A model generated the notes under the pieces. It made no database searches and was not told where the DNA came from. It saw only the letters and a list, made by a program, of their open reading frames with translations. 12,400 bases of DNA, from contig JAGLCE010000068.1 of the NCBI GenBank assembly GCA_023146365.1, positions 1 to 12,400 of the forward strand, given 5' to 3'. Below, piece by piece: positions 1 to 6,832 of this stretch (positions are counted from its first letter, which is position 1; each line of letters opens with the position of its first letter). The translations under genes were made by a program, and so were the position numbers. This stretch comes from Endozoicomonadaceae bacterium (lineage in GTDB: Bacteria; Pseudomonadota; Gammaproteobacteria; Pseudomonadales; Endozoicomonadaceae).

Positions 1-28
1 AATGAGATGAATGAGATGAATGAGACGA
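1..28. repeat. 9-bp tandem repeat, about three units, at the left edge
   Basis: Three consecutive copies of the unit AATGAGATG are seen, the third with one substitution (AATGAGACG). The array starts at the first base of the window, so more units may lie to the left. On the plus strand one frame is open from base 1 to a TAG at 106-108 and would read a repeated Asn-Glu-Met. That frame could be the 3' end of an upstream gene, but nothing else supports coding. A minus-strand frame through the repeat is also open to the edge and has no start codon. The 118 bp before yheS show no convincing promoter. Confidence 0.75.
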
Positions 29-118
29 GTATGTTAGCTTGTGATATGGCGAGACTGACGAAGAATTGTGAATATTATCGATATGGTTTTATGACCGCCT
101 TAGCATAGAATACGCATC

Positions 119-2038
119 ATGATCAGATTACAGAAAATCAGTCTTATGCGGGGCGGAAAACGTCTTATTGATGATGCCAGTTTCGTTATCCATCAAGGCC
201 AGAAAATAGGGCTAACCGGTGCCAATGGCTGCGGAAAATCGACCCTGTTCGCCCTGATTAATGGAGATGTCTCAGCCGATGTTGGCGATGTGGATATTCC
301 TAAAAAACTCAGAATAGCCCATATGGCTCAAGAAGTGTTGGCTCTTGACCGTCCTGCGGTGGAATATGTGCTTGATGGCGATTGGGAGCTACGCCGTATT
401 CAGCAGGCAACGGCAGACGCAGAAGCTCGCAATGATGATAATGCATTGGCGATCTATCATGCAGAGCTGGAGAACCATCATGGTTATTCGGCAAAATCCA
501 GAGCAGAGCAGCTGCTGCATGGATTGGGCTTTAGTCAGAATCAACTGCTATTCAGTGTGCGTTCTTTTTCCGGTGGTTGGCGCGTTCGCCTGAATCTGGC
601 GCAAACGTTGATGTGTCCTTCGGATCTGTTGTTACTGGATGAGCCTACCAACCACCTGGATATGGATGCGATTATCTGGCTGGAAAGCTGGTTGAAGCAA
701 TATTCGGGTATGCTGCTGTTGATATCCCATGATCGTGATTTTCTTGATGGAGTCGTTGAGCAAATTGCTCATATTGAGCGGCAGGCCTTAACACTTTATC
801 GAGGTAACTACACCGCTTTTGAGCGAACTCGTGCAGAACGGCTGGCATTACAGCAATCCAGTTTCGAGAAACAGCAGAAGCAAAAAGCGCATCTGGAAGA
901 TTTCATCCGTCGTTTTCGTGCAAAGGCTACGAAAGCGAAACAGGCACAGAGTCGCCTGAAAGCTTTGGGTCGCCTAGAAGAGATTGCACCAGCCCATGTT
1001 GATTCACCCTTCACTTTTACTTTGTCAGAGCCAGAGCGTTTTTCAGATCCGCTTCTTATCATACGAAAGGGAGATATGGGCTATAGCGAGGTGCCGATTG
1101 TAAAAGATGTCAGCATCAGCTTGCATCCTGGTAGCTGTATCGGATTGCTGGGTCCCAATGGTGCAGGTAAATCAACGTTGATGAAAACATTGGCCGGACA
1201 GCTGCCTCTTCTGTCCGGTGAGCGAGTTGAGGGTGAGCATCTTAATATTGGTTATTTTTCACAGCATCAGCTTGAAAGTCTGGATCTTGAGGTAACACCG
1301 ATTTTGCATATTCAGCGCTTAACAAAAACAGCCAGAGAGCAGGAGATTCGAGATTTTCTTGGTGGTTTTGGCTTTCGTGGTAATAAGGCGCTTGAAGTGG
1401 TAAAAGATTTTTCTGGTGGTGAGCAGGCTCGGCTTGCCTTGGCTATCGTTGCTTGGCAGAAGCCTAACCTGCTGTTACTGGATGAGCCAACTAATCATCT
1501 TGATCTTGAAATGCGTCATGCGCTGACGATGGCGCTGCAGGGGTACAGCGGTGCAATGGTGCTGATATCCCATGACCGTAACTTGTTACGCAATACAGCG
1601 GATGAACTGTATCTGGTTAGCGATGGTGAATACCAGCCATTTCCAGATGACCTGGATGCTTATACGGTTTGGCTGGCACAGCAGCGTCGTGATGCCAATG
1701 TGCGAAGCGCTGGAGAGATGGGTCATTCTGACCCAAATACGTCAGCGCGAAACCGTAAAGAGCAAAAGCGAATGGAAGCGGCTTTGCGAGTGAAGCTGAG
1801 GCCCTACCGGCAGCGGATTGAAAAGCTGGAGAAAGCACTGGATAAGTGTCAGAGCATGCTCGATGGGGTTGAGCAGTCATTGCATGATCCATCGCTTTAT
1901 AGTGATGAAGAAAAGGATCGACTGAAAGATATTCTGGCACATCAGATGGAGCTGAAGCAGCAATCACAGCAGCTGGAAGATGAGTGGATAGAGGCTTGTG
2001 AAACGCTTGAAAAGGTTGAATATCAGGTCTCTAAATGA
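119..2038 (+). CDS. yheS: ABC-F family ATPase, YheS-like
   Basis: This 639-residue protein has two ABC ATPase domains and no membrane segments, as in the soluble ABC-F family, whose members act on ribosomes. The length matches E. coli YheS (about 637 aa) and the sequence resembles it end to end. Domain 1 has Walker A GANGCGKST (34-42), signature FSGGW (150-154) and Walker B LLLLDEPTNHLD (170-181). Domain 2 has Walker A GPNGAGKST (345-353), signature FSGGE (431-435) and the same Walker B string (451-462), with catalytic glutamates at 175 and 456. The charged inter-domain linker (about 240-300, with FRAKATKAKQAQSR) is the helical region that in ABC-F proteins reaches toward the P-site tRNA. The C-terminal 90 residues are a charged coiled coil. 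The ATG at 119 fits the YheS N-terminus, but no clear Shine-Dalgarno precedes it. The exact ribosomal role of YheS-type proteins is poorly defined. Uup and EttA are less likely because of length and C-terminal match. Confidence 0.95.
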   Translation: MIRLQKISLMRGGKRLIDDASFVIHQGQKIGLTGANGCGKSTLFALINGDVSADVGDVDIPKKLRIAHMAQEVLALDRPAVEYVLDGDWELRRIQQATADAEARNDDNALAIYHAELENHHGYSAKSRAEQLLHGLGFSQNQLLFSVRSFSGGWRVRLNLAQTLMCPSDLLLLDEPTNHLDMDAIIWLESWLKQYSGMLLLISHDRDFLDGVVEQIAHIERQALTLYRGNYTAFERTRAERLALQQSSFEKQQKQKAHLEDFIRRFRAKATKAKQAQSRLKALGRLEEIAPAHVDSPFTFTLSEPERFSDPLLIIRKGDMGYSEVPIVKDVSISLHPGSCIGLLGPNGAGKSTLMKTLAGQLPLLSGERVEGEHLNIGYFSQHQLESLDLEVTPILHIQRLTKTAREQEIRDFLGGFGFRGNKALEVVKDFSGGEQARLALAIVAWQKPNLLLLDEPTNHLDLEMRHALTMALQGYSGAMVLISHDRNLLRNTADELYLVSDGEYQPFPDDLDAYTVWLAQQRRDANVRSAGEMGHSDPNTSARNRKEQKRMEAALRVKLRPYRQRIEKLEKALDKCQSMLDGVEQSLHDPSLYSDEEKDRLKDILAHQMELKQQSQQLEDEWIEACETLEKVEYQVSK

Positions 2039-2151
2039 ATGCCAGTATCTCTATCTGAAAGAGACTGAGGCGTTTAGATTGTCAATGGGGAGAAAATGTT
2101 TTTCCTTGAGAATAGTAAGTATAAGTCACACTTGAAGCTGGGGTGAGGAAT

Positions 2152-2196
2152 ATGGGATATCTAAAGTTGGATTCGTTGCCGTATCTCGTTGGCTGA
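2152..2196 (+). CDS. possible leader peptide, leucine-rich mini-ORF upstream of brnQ
   Basis: A 14-codon frame (MGYLKLDSLPYLVG, stop TGA at 2194-2196) begins with an ATG just after a purine-rich GGGTGAGG (2141-2148), spaced rather closely for a Shine-Dalgarno. Four of the 14 residues are leucine and one is valine. It lies about 210 nt before brnQ, a branched-chain amino acid carrier, which is the arrangement expected of an attenuation leader. Against this, the leucine codons are mixed rather than consecutive, no T-run terminator is evident downstream, and a good promoter candidate overlaps its end and would exclude it from the transcript. Treat it as a hypothesis. Confidence 0.2.
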   Translation: MGYLKLDSLPYLVG

Positions 2197-2205
2197 TATT
2201 ATTAT
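2176..2205 (+). promoter_or_regulatory. candidate sigma70 promoter for brnQ
   Basis: TTGCCG (2176-2181) and TATTAT (2200-2205) are separated by 18 bp, matching the -35 consensus at four positions and the -10 consensus at five. Transcription would start near 2212 and give a leader of about 190 nt before brnQ. Prediction by eye only. Confidence 0.35.
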
Positions 2206-2390
2206 TTGTCGAATCGGCATCAGGATATGGCGTTCTGGGTATGCAAGGGATGACCAAGGCTCCAAACAGCGCTGGTTACCGTGCTCCGTCTATCTATTAT
2301 GTTCGGAGTAGTAGGCTGGTGGTTTTGTGCTTTCTTATCCTTCCTGCATCCCTCTTGTGACATAAGCAGTGCGTTGTCTTAATGCCACAA

Positions 2391-2407
2391 AAAGGGGGTA
2401 CGTTTTG
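2391..2407 (+). promoter_or_regulatory. ribosome binding site and TTG start of brnQ
   Basis: AAAGGGGG (2391-2398) stands 6 nt before TTG (2405-2407). The frame is open further upstream to a GTG at 2369, but that codon has no comparable Shine-Dalgarno. The TTG start also gives an N-terminus (MSTRLKSIDVVAIG) that lines up with known BrnQ proteins. Confidence 0.85.
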
Positions 2408-3736
2408 TCTACTCGCCTGAAATCTATTGATGTAGTGGCCATTGGCCTGATGACGTTTGCGCTATTTCTGGGCGCTGGTAACTTAATTCTTCCTCCTTCT
2501 CTGGGGCAGTTGGCTGGTGAGGAGCTTGTGCCTGCTACGGCTGGATTCCTCTTGACCGGTGTTGGACTGCCTTTGTTCGGCTTGATAGTCGCAGCGAAAA
2601 TGGGCGGTGGACTTGAATGCTTTACCCAGGATCTGCCAAAGTGGGCAGCTCTGTTGACGGGTATTATCCTATATCTGGCGATCGGGCCTTTGTTTGCAGC
2701 TCCTCGCACGGCTGTTGTGTCTTATGAAATGGGCGTTTTGCCCTTTATGGATGAAAACAGTGACGGTAGTGAACTACAGGCCTTATACAGTGCCGGATTT
2801 TTCTTGCTCTCCATGGTTTTGTCGCTGTTTCCTGGCCAGTTAATTGATACGATCGGCAAGTTTATTACACCGCTGCTGGTGCTGGTATTACTGACGATTG
2901 CTATTGGTGTATTGGTTGATCCTCAAGGGGATATCGCTAGTGCGGGTATGCATCTGGATGAGTCAGCCTTCGTTGTTGGTGTCAAGGAGGGTTATCAAAC
3001 CATGGATGCTTTGGCGTCTCTTGTTTTTGGTATCGTCATTGTTACTGCTCTTCGTCAGCGTGGGGTTGAAGACAGAGCTGACTTGGCTCGCTATACCGTT
3101 GTTGCAGCGATCGTTGCCGCTATCGGTTTGGCTACAGTGTATATTGCGTTCTCTTACTTGGGTGCAACCAGTTACAATATAGCGAATGGCGCAGAGAATG
3201 GCGCAGAAATACTGAGTCTCTACATTCCTGCGGTGTTTGGCGACTGGGGGATGATTATTCTGGCGCTGACTATTGGCTTGGCCTGCATCAGCACATCCGT
3301 TGGACTGATGACTGCCTGTGGTGAGTATTTTTCAGAAATTATGCCAGCGCTGAGTTATAGAAGCTATGTTGTAATCTTTACTGTCATCAGTACTGTGATT
3401 GCAAATATGGAATTAGCGGAATTGATGGCGATCACTCGGCCTGCGCTGGTGGTTCTTTATCCTATGGCAATTGTGTTGATTGTGCTTTGCATGTTCCGTG
3501 ATCGCTTGAGTCGACCAAGAGTTGTGTTTGCTTTTACCTTGGTGCCAGTGTTGATGGTTAGTATCGTTGATGGATTGAGTGCTGCGGGCATATCCGTCAT
3601 TAAGCCGATAGTGGAAATTTATGCCTATCTGCCACTGCAAAGCAGCGAGATGGGTTGGATGTTGCCTAGTTTGATAGGGTTTGTTGTTGGTATATTGAGG
3701 AGCGATTTATTGGTTCGTCGGGAAGGTATGGTTTGA
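2405..3736 (+). CDS. brnQ: branched-chain amino acid carrier protein BrnQ (LIVCS family)
   Basis: This is a sodium- or proton-coupled inner-membrane symporter for leucine, isoleucine and valine. From the TTG start the protein has 443 residues, near the usual length of about 439. The N-terminal segment with TFALFLGAGNLILPPSLG closely matches the family's first helix and its GAGN(I/L)I(F/L)PP motif. Hydrophobic segments run throughout, consistent with the roughly 12 helices known for BrnQ, and no signal peptide is expected. The RQRGVEDRADL loop after the VFGIVIVTAL helix is a typical cytoplasmic loop for this family. The gene stands alone, far downstream of yheS, with its own ribosome binding site, a candidate promoter and a terminator at its end. 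Substrate preference among the three amino acids cannot be read from sequence. Confidence 0.95.
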   Translation: MSTRLKSIDVVAIGLMTFALFLGAGNLILPPSLGQLAGEELVPATAGFLLTGVGLPLFGLIVAAKMGGGLECFTQDLPKWAALLTGIILYLAIGPLFAAPRTAVVSYEMGVLPFMDENSDGSELQALYSAGFFLLSMVLSLFPGQLIDTIGKFITPLLVLVLLTIAIGVLVDPQGDIASAGMHLDESAFVVGVKEGYQTMDALASLVFGIVIVTALRQRGVEDRADLARYTVVAAIVAAIGLATVYIAFSYLGATSYNIANGAENGAEILSLYIPAVFGDWGMIILALTIGLACISTSVGLMTACGEYFSEIMPALSYRSYVVIFTVISTVIANMELAELMAITRPALVVLYPMAIVLIVLCMFRDRLSRPRVVFAFTLVPVLMVSIVDGLSAAGISVIKPIVEIYAYLPLQSSEMGWMLPSLIGFVVGILRSDLLVRREGMV

Positions 3737-3758
3737 AGCAGTCTGCAATAGCAACAAC

Positions 3759-3787
3759 AAAAAGTGCCACCGTAAGATGGCATTTTT
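3759..3787. terminator. bidirectional rho-independent terminator between brnQ and zapB
   Basis: TGCCA (3765-3769) pairs with TGGCA (3778-3782) around an 8-nt loop. The stem is flanked by AAAAA (3759-3763) and TTTTT (3783-3787), which can extend it with G3764 bulged. The T-run serves brnQ on the plus strand. Read on the minus strand, the A-run becomes a U-run after the same stem and can serve zapB, whose stop codon is at 3806. Convergent genes sharing one terminator are common. Confidence 0.75.
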
Positions 3788-3805
3788 GTCAGTAGTGAAG
3801 ATGTT

Positions 3806-4009
3806 CTAGAAGGCATCTTCAGTCAATTTGTCGAGCAAGCTGTTAACTCGTTCAGAGTACGCCTGCAGCTCCTGCTTTTGCTGGGTGTTTTCTTCCTTCA
3901 GGCTGGTATTGGCTTCTCTCAACTCTTCGGCTTCCATCTTGTGCAGGGCAAGTGAGTCGACGACGTTCTGGATTTTGCTTTCTAGCTGATCGAGGCTTTC
4001 AATAGACAT
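3806..4009 (-). CDS. zapB: ZapB-like cell division coiled-coil protein
   Basis: This 67-residue protein is almost entirely a charged heptad coiled coil. Its N-terminal half (LESKIQNVVDSLALHKMEAEELREANTSL) follows E. coli ZapB nearly residue for residue in LExK, the ID/VDS region, QME/KMEAEEL and the following (K/R)E.N.SL. The tail SERVNSLLDKL resembles ZapB's QERLQALLGRM. ZapB is a cytoplasmic FtsZ-ring accessory protein that works with ZapA. The protein is about 14 residues shorter than E. coli ZapB, equal to two heptads missing in the middle. No zapA lies nearby. The ATG at 4009 follows a modest GAGATGA-type Shine-Dalgarno. The gene has its own promoter and faces brnQ. Because coiled coils match each other easily, a different small coiled-coil family (TIGR02449-like or SlyX-like) is possible, though the aligned positions favour ZapB. 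Confidence 0.7.
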   Translation of the reverse strand: MSIESLDQLESKIQNVVDSLALHKMEAEELREANTSLKEENTQQKQELQAYSERVNSLLDKLTEDAF

Positions 4010-4117
4010 AGCTTCATCTCAAGTGGCGAAGATAATTGTCCATGACTGTTTCTGGTAACACGATCCTTTCTGTTTGGCAGGTTGGGAACGGTTGCCTTTC
4101 ATGGCTGTTTAGTTGCT

Positions 4118-4146
4118 ATTATAGAATGAATAAATGGCGGTACCAA
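4118..4146 (-). promoter_or_regulatory. strong sigma70 promoter for zapB
   Basis: Read on the minus strand, the -35 is TTGGTA (plus-strand 4141-4146), the spacer is 17 bp, and the -10 is a perfect TATAAT (plus-strand 4118-4123). Transcription would start near 4111, leaving a leader of about 100 nt before the zapB ATG at 4009. This is among the best promoter matches in the window. Confidence 0.65.
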
Positions 4147-4151
4147 CAATC

Positions 4152-4169
4152 CGACAGATAATGTTGTCG
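4152..4169. repeat. inverted repeat upstream of the zapB promoter
   Basis: CGACA (4152-4156) and TGTCG (4165-4169) form a perfect 5-bp inverted repeat around 8 bases, 6 bp beyond the zapB -35 box. It could be a small operator or chance. No known operator consensus is recognised. Confidence 0.3.
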
Positions 4170-4189
4170 TAAATCTGAAGTCACTGGTA

Positions 4190-4205
4190 TTATTATTGAT
4201 AATAA
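4190..4205. repeat. 16-bp perfect AT palindrome
   Basis: TTATTATTGATAATAA is a perfect inverted repeat of 7-bp arms around TG, sitting between nfo's end and the zapB promoter. It contains one GATAAT hexamer reminiscent of a Fur half-site, but the full Fur box is not present. An operator or a cruciform-prone AT element is possible, as is chance in AT-rich spacer DNA. Confidence 0.45.
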
Positions 4206-4225
4206 GGCATATGACAAGGCGTCTG

Positions 4226-4267
4226 ACCTCAATGTAGAAAGAAGACGTTGGGTTATATAATTGAGGT
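4226..4267. repeat. 8-bp perfect inverted repeat downstream of nfo
   Basis: ACCTCAAT (4226-4233) and ATTGAGGT (4260-4267) are exact inverted copies separated by 26 bp, starting 16 bp past the nfo stop codon. In RNA from the nfo side this could be a 3'-end hairpin, but the loop is large and no T-run follows, so it is not a normal intrinsic terminator. Confidence 0.45.
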
Positions 4268-4282
4268 GGCGCTAAAAATCCC

Positions 4283-5131
4283 TTAATCTGATTTTTCGAG
4301 CATTCTCAGCGCGCTAATTTCTTCTGCCCAGATAGAGTCATCAATAGTTTCCAGCACCATTGGGATATCATTAAAACGGTTATCCTGCATAATAAATCGA
4401 AAAGCATCCCAGCCGATTTCTCCCTGACCTAGGCTATGGTGGCGGTCTTTTCGTGATCCGAGGCTGCCTTTTGAATCGTTAATGTGCATACCTTTCAGGT
4501 ATTCAAATCCGACGATATTTGCAAACTGCTTGAAAGTTTCTTTGCAGGCTGCATCGCTGCGCAAATCGTAGCCTGCGGCAAATGTGTGACAGGTGTCTAG
4601 GCAGACCCCTACACGAGTTTTGTCTTCGATATGTTCGATGATTTCAGCGAGTTCTTCAAATCGCCATCCAAGGTTGCTGCCCTGTCCGGCGGTATTTTCG
4701 ATGACTGCGATGACGCCCTTGGTTTTATCCAGTGCAATATTGATAGATTCTGCAATGCGTTTAAGGCAGTCGGGGATGGCGATAGTACGCAGGTGACTGC
4801 CAGGGTGGAAGTTCAGACGATCCAGCCCCAGCTGCATACAGCGCTCCATTTCATCAATGAATGCTGCGCAAGACTTTTTCAGTGCTTCCTGTTCCGGATG
4901 TCCAAGATTTATCAGATAACTGTCGTGGGGAAGGATCTGTTTCGGCTTAAAACCATAATGGTCACAGCGCTCCTTGAATAGTTGGATGTTATTGTCTGTG
5001 AGTGGTTTTGCTTGCCACTGTCTTTGATTCTTAGTAAAGAAGGCAAAGGCTGTTGCTCCAATATTATGGGCATTAAGAGGTGCATTCTCTACACCACCGG
5101 CTGCACTGACGTGGGCACCAATATATTTCAT
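4283..5131 (-). CDS. nfo: endonuclease IV (apurinic/apyrimidinic endonuclease)
   Basis: Endonuclease IV cuts DNA 5' of abasic sites and removes blocked 3' ends in base excision repair after oxidative damage. It is a cytoplasmic TIM barrel with three zinc ions. From the ATG at 5131 the protein has 282 residues (E. coli Nfo 285) and starts MKYIGAHVSAAGG, as in the family. With E. coli numbering, which fits without gaps over the N-terminal part, the metal ligands are all visible: H69 in PHDSY, H109 in NFHPGSH, E145 in VIENTAGQG, D179 and H182 in LDTCH, H216 in GMHINDSK, D229 and H231 in KDRHH, and E261 in VLETID. The frame opens six codons earlier at a TTG (5149), but that start has no Shine-Dalgarno and would add a tail absent from the family. 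It is the last gene of the gshA-dsbB-lrgA-lrgB run, 66 nt after lrgB. It may be co-transcribed or have a promoter in that gap. Confidence 0.96.
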   Translation of the reverse strand: MKYIGAHVSAAGGVENAPLNAHNIGATAFAFFTKNQRQWQAKPLTDNNIQLFKERCDHYGFKPKQILPHDSYLINLGHPEQEALKKSCAAFIDEMERCMQLGLDRLNFHPGSHLRTIAIPDCLKRIAESINIALDKTKGVIAVIENTAGQGSNLGWRFEELAEIIEHIEDKTRVGVCLDTCHTFAAGYDLRSDAACKETFKQFANIVGFEYLKGMHINDSKGSLGSRKDRHHSLGQGEIGWDAFRFIMQDNRFNDIPMVLETIDDSIWAEEISALRMLEKSD

Positions 5132-5197
5132 AGGATCGATAAGTCTCAATGATTAAATAGAATAAATGGTCATGGTAATGAAAGTAGCGTCGGATAA

Positions 5198-5914
5198 TCA
5201 AAGGAGAGTGTGGTAAATCAGTGGCATGGCAATCGACGTCAATGCACCGGTAAGTGCTAATCCCAGGCAAGCGAAGGCGCCAGCGATAGGACTATATTCA
5301 AAGGCTTTGGCAGTACCTAAACCATGTGCAGATAGTCCCAGTGTAAACCCCAGCACTGCTTGGTTATCGATTCGTAACATTCTCAGCAGAGGAGCTGTAA
5401 CGATGGCACCAAATACACTGACACTGATCACAGTGCCCGCCGTGATGGATGCTAGCCCTCCTATGCATTCTGAGACAGCCATGGCAATGGGCGTTGTGAT
5501 GGATTTTGGGGCAACAGACAACAATGTTTCATTATTGCCACCGGTTAGCCAAGCTATGACAATAGCAGATGCGGGAGCCACGGTTGAGCCAGCTAGCAAT
5601 GCGCTGATGATAGCGGGTATTTCAGAGTGGATCGTAGGTAAATGACGGTAAAGTGGAATGGACAGTGAAACCGTCGTTGTGCCTAAAAGTAGAGAGAGTA
5701 ATTCAGTACTGTTTGCGTAGTTACTATAGTCTATGGGTAGGTAATAAATGACAGCGACGACGGGTATTGCAGCGGTCAGTACTGGGTTCAGCAATGGAAA
5801 CTCGCCGAACTTGCGAAACACCCAGATACTCAACAGGTAACTGCCGATGGTCAGGGTTAGGCCGAATAGTGGAGTGCAGGCTACTGCTCTTACGGTCTCC
5901 ATATTAAGAGTCAT
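5198..5914 (-). CDS. lrgB: LrgB/CidB (YohK-like) integral membrane protein
   Basis: This 238-residue protein is mostly hydrophobic helices and matches the LrgB family length (YohK about 231 aa). Conserved family stretches are seen: PLFGLTLTIGSYLLS near the N-terminus, LNPVLTA, the SVAPKSITTPIAMAVSECIGG region, and GLSAHGLGTAKAFE near the C-terminus. LrgA and LrgB act as a pair. In staphylococci they modulate murein hydrolase activity and cell death, and in some Gram-positives the pair imports pyruvate. The plant homologue carries glycolate and glycerate. Which applies here is unknown. The ATG at 5914 follows AAGGA at 8 nt and lies inside the last codons of lrgA (11-nt overlap), indicating translational coupling. 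A second ATG four codons in is possible but has a poorer site. Confidence 0.93.
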   Translation of the reverse strand: MTLNMETVRAVACTPLFGLTLTIGSYLLSIWVFRKFGEFPLLNPVLTAAIPVVAVIYYLPIDYSNYANSTELLSLLLGTTTVSLSIPLYRHLPTIHSEIPAIISALLAGSTVAPASAIVIAWLTGGNNETLLSVAPKSITTPIAMAVSECIGGLASITAGTVISVSVFGAIVTAPLLRMLRIDNQAVLGFTLGLSAHGLGTAKAFEYSPIAGAFACLGLALTGALTSIAMPLIYHTLL

Positions 5915-6287
5915 TCTTAGGATCCTTCGGAAAACTGTCTTTCATTGGATGGCTGCCGTGAACCAGCTGGTTCATGACCAGTGCGGTGACCACAATCACA
6001 ACGACGGTACCCAGTGAGGCAACGGTCAGAATGGGAAGTGTTTGATTCTGGTTATGGAGCAGATAAAAAATAAAGCCGCTCACCGAAGGTATCAGCAGCA
6101 ACGACATATGTTGGATCAGTTGATGACTGGCATTTGTCAAATCATTTGACAGGCTGTTAAACAAGGGAAGTGCCAGAAATAACAGTATCATACCTATGAT
6201 AGAACTTGGTACCAGCATACCAGTAAGATGCTGAATTGCCTCGCCCAAGAGCTGGAAAAGCAAAATAATAAATAGGCCTTTGATCAT
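5904..6287 (-). CDS. lrgA: LrgA/CidA (YohJ-like) holin-like membrane protein
   Basis: This small 127-residue membrane protein of the CidA/LrgA family has about four hydrophobic segments (roughly 1-18, 26-45, 62-78 and 86-107) and a polar, charged C-terminal tail. Family landmarks are FQLLGEAI at the N-terminus, VPSSIIGMILLF (usually LPGSIIGM) and LLIPSVSGF (usually FIPAGVG). The LPG to VPS and AGVG to SVSG changes are mild departures from the common pattern. Its ATG directly abuts the stop codon of dsbB (stop TAA, then ATG), with no separate Shine-Dalgarno, and its last codons overlap lrgB. Translation therefore probably depends on ribosomes arriving from dsbB. It is the partner subunit of LrgB, and a holin-like or transport role is inferred from the family. 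Confidence 0.9.
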   Translation of the reverse strand: MIKGLFIILLFQLLGEAIQHLTGMLVPSSIIGMILLFLALPLFNSLSNDLTNASHQLIQHMSLLLIPSVSGFIFYLLHNQNQTLPILTVASLGTVVVIVVTALVMNQLVHGSHPMKDSFPKDPKNDS

Positions 6288-6791
6288 TTAGTGTGCAACA
6301 TCCTGCTTACGAATCAACTCTAGTACGCCAAAAATGCCATAGCCGATAAAAGTGATGAGAGTCCATCCTGGAATGGTTAGTCCAAGAAAGTGCCACTGTA
6401 CTTTGGCGCAGTCACCGGTACCTTTGAACATAATATTGATCAGCTCATTCATCGGTAATATATCGACAAGGTACTCTATGCCGGGCATGCAGGCTGGCGC
6501 ATGTTCTGGCGGAAGCCCCTGTAGGTATAGCTGTCGGGTGGCGAGGCCTACACCAACGACGGCAAAGACAATCATTAAAATGCCATAGCTACGGAGGCTT
6601 CGTCCTGTTGGGTTATGAATGGCGGCAGCGAGCGCAATCAGGCCAAGGATTATAAAAGTAATGCGCTGAGTAATACAGAGCGGACAGGGTTCTAGCATCA
6701 TGACATATTCAAAGATCATCGCAGTGATAAGTAGTCCGACCACTGCAAGAAAGGCCAAAATGTAGAGGTAGCGTGATTTGGGAATCTGCAT
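6288..6791 (-). CDS. dsbB: disulfide bond formation protein B
   Basis: DsbB reoxidises periplasmic DsbA and passes the electrons to membrane quinone. The protein has 167 residues and four hydrophobic helices (about 9-30, 44-59, 69-86, 141-160). Both redox-active pairs are present: CPLC at 36-39 in the first periplasmic loop and C101/C128 in the second (ACMPG and GDCAKV). R43, shortly after CPLC, corresponds to the arginine involved in quinone binding (R48 in E. coli). The ATG at 6791 has GAGG 6 nt upstream. It lies 41 nt after gshA and touches lrgA, so it belongs to the same transcription unit. No dsbA is in the window. All catalytic cysteines being present argues that it is functional. Confidence 0.97.
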   Translation of the reverse strand: MQIPKSRYLYILAFLAVVGLLITAMIFEYVMMLEPCPLCITQRITFIILGLIALAAAIHNPTGRSLRSYGILMIVFAVVGVGLATRQLYLQGLPPEHAPACMPGIEYLVDILPMNELINIMFKGTGDCAKVQWHFLGLTIPGWTLITFIGYGIFGVLELIRKQDVAH

Positions 6792-6832
6792 GTTGAGCCT
6801 CGTTATCTTTTTGTTTGGATGTTGGATGGTGA

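Larger units (their letters stand above)
2039..2404. other. yheS-brnQ intergenic region, 366 bp
   Basis: No conventional gene is visible here. Just after yheS is a small hairpin, TCTCT (2048-2052) with AGAGA (2060-2064), extendable by CAG (2043-2045) and CTG (2065-2067) across a 2-nt bulge. A second, GU-rich hairpin lies at 2086-2108. Neither is followed by a clear T-run, so yheS termination is unresolved. Further on are a leucine-rich mini-ORF (2152-2196), a promoter candidate (2176-2205) and possible alternative stems around 2178-2231. CTCC (2260-2263) and CTCC (2284-2287) could both pair with GGAG (2305-2308). The last stretch holds the strong brnQ ribosome binding site. Confidence 0.6.

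Noticed and set aside
2335..2709. 124-codon minus-strand frame overlapping the brnQ start
   Set aside because: It overlaps the conserved N-terminus of BrnQ on the opposite strand and resembles no known protein.
4190..4205. Fur box
   Set aside because: Only one GATAAT hexamer is present. The 16-bp palindrome does not extend to the 19-bp Fur consensus.
4631..4981. 116-codon plus-strand frame inside nfo
   Set aside because: It is antisense to conserved active-site regions of endonuclease IV, with no recognisable domain.
5226..5645. 139-codon plus-strand frame inside lrgB
   Set aside because: It is a mirror of hydrophobic lrgB codons and shows no independent coding signs.
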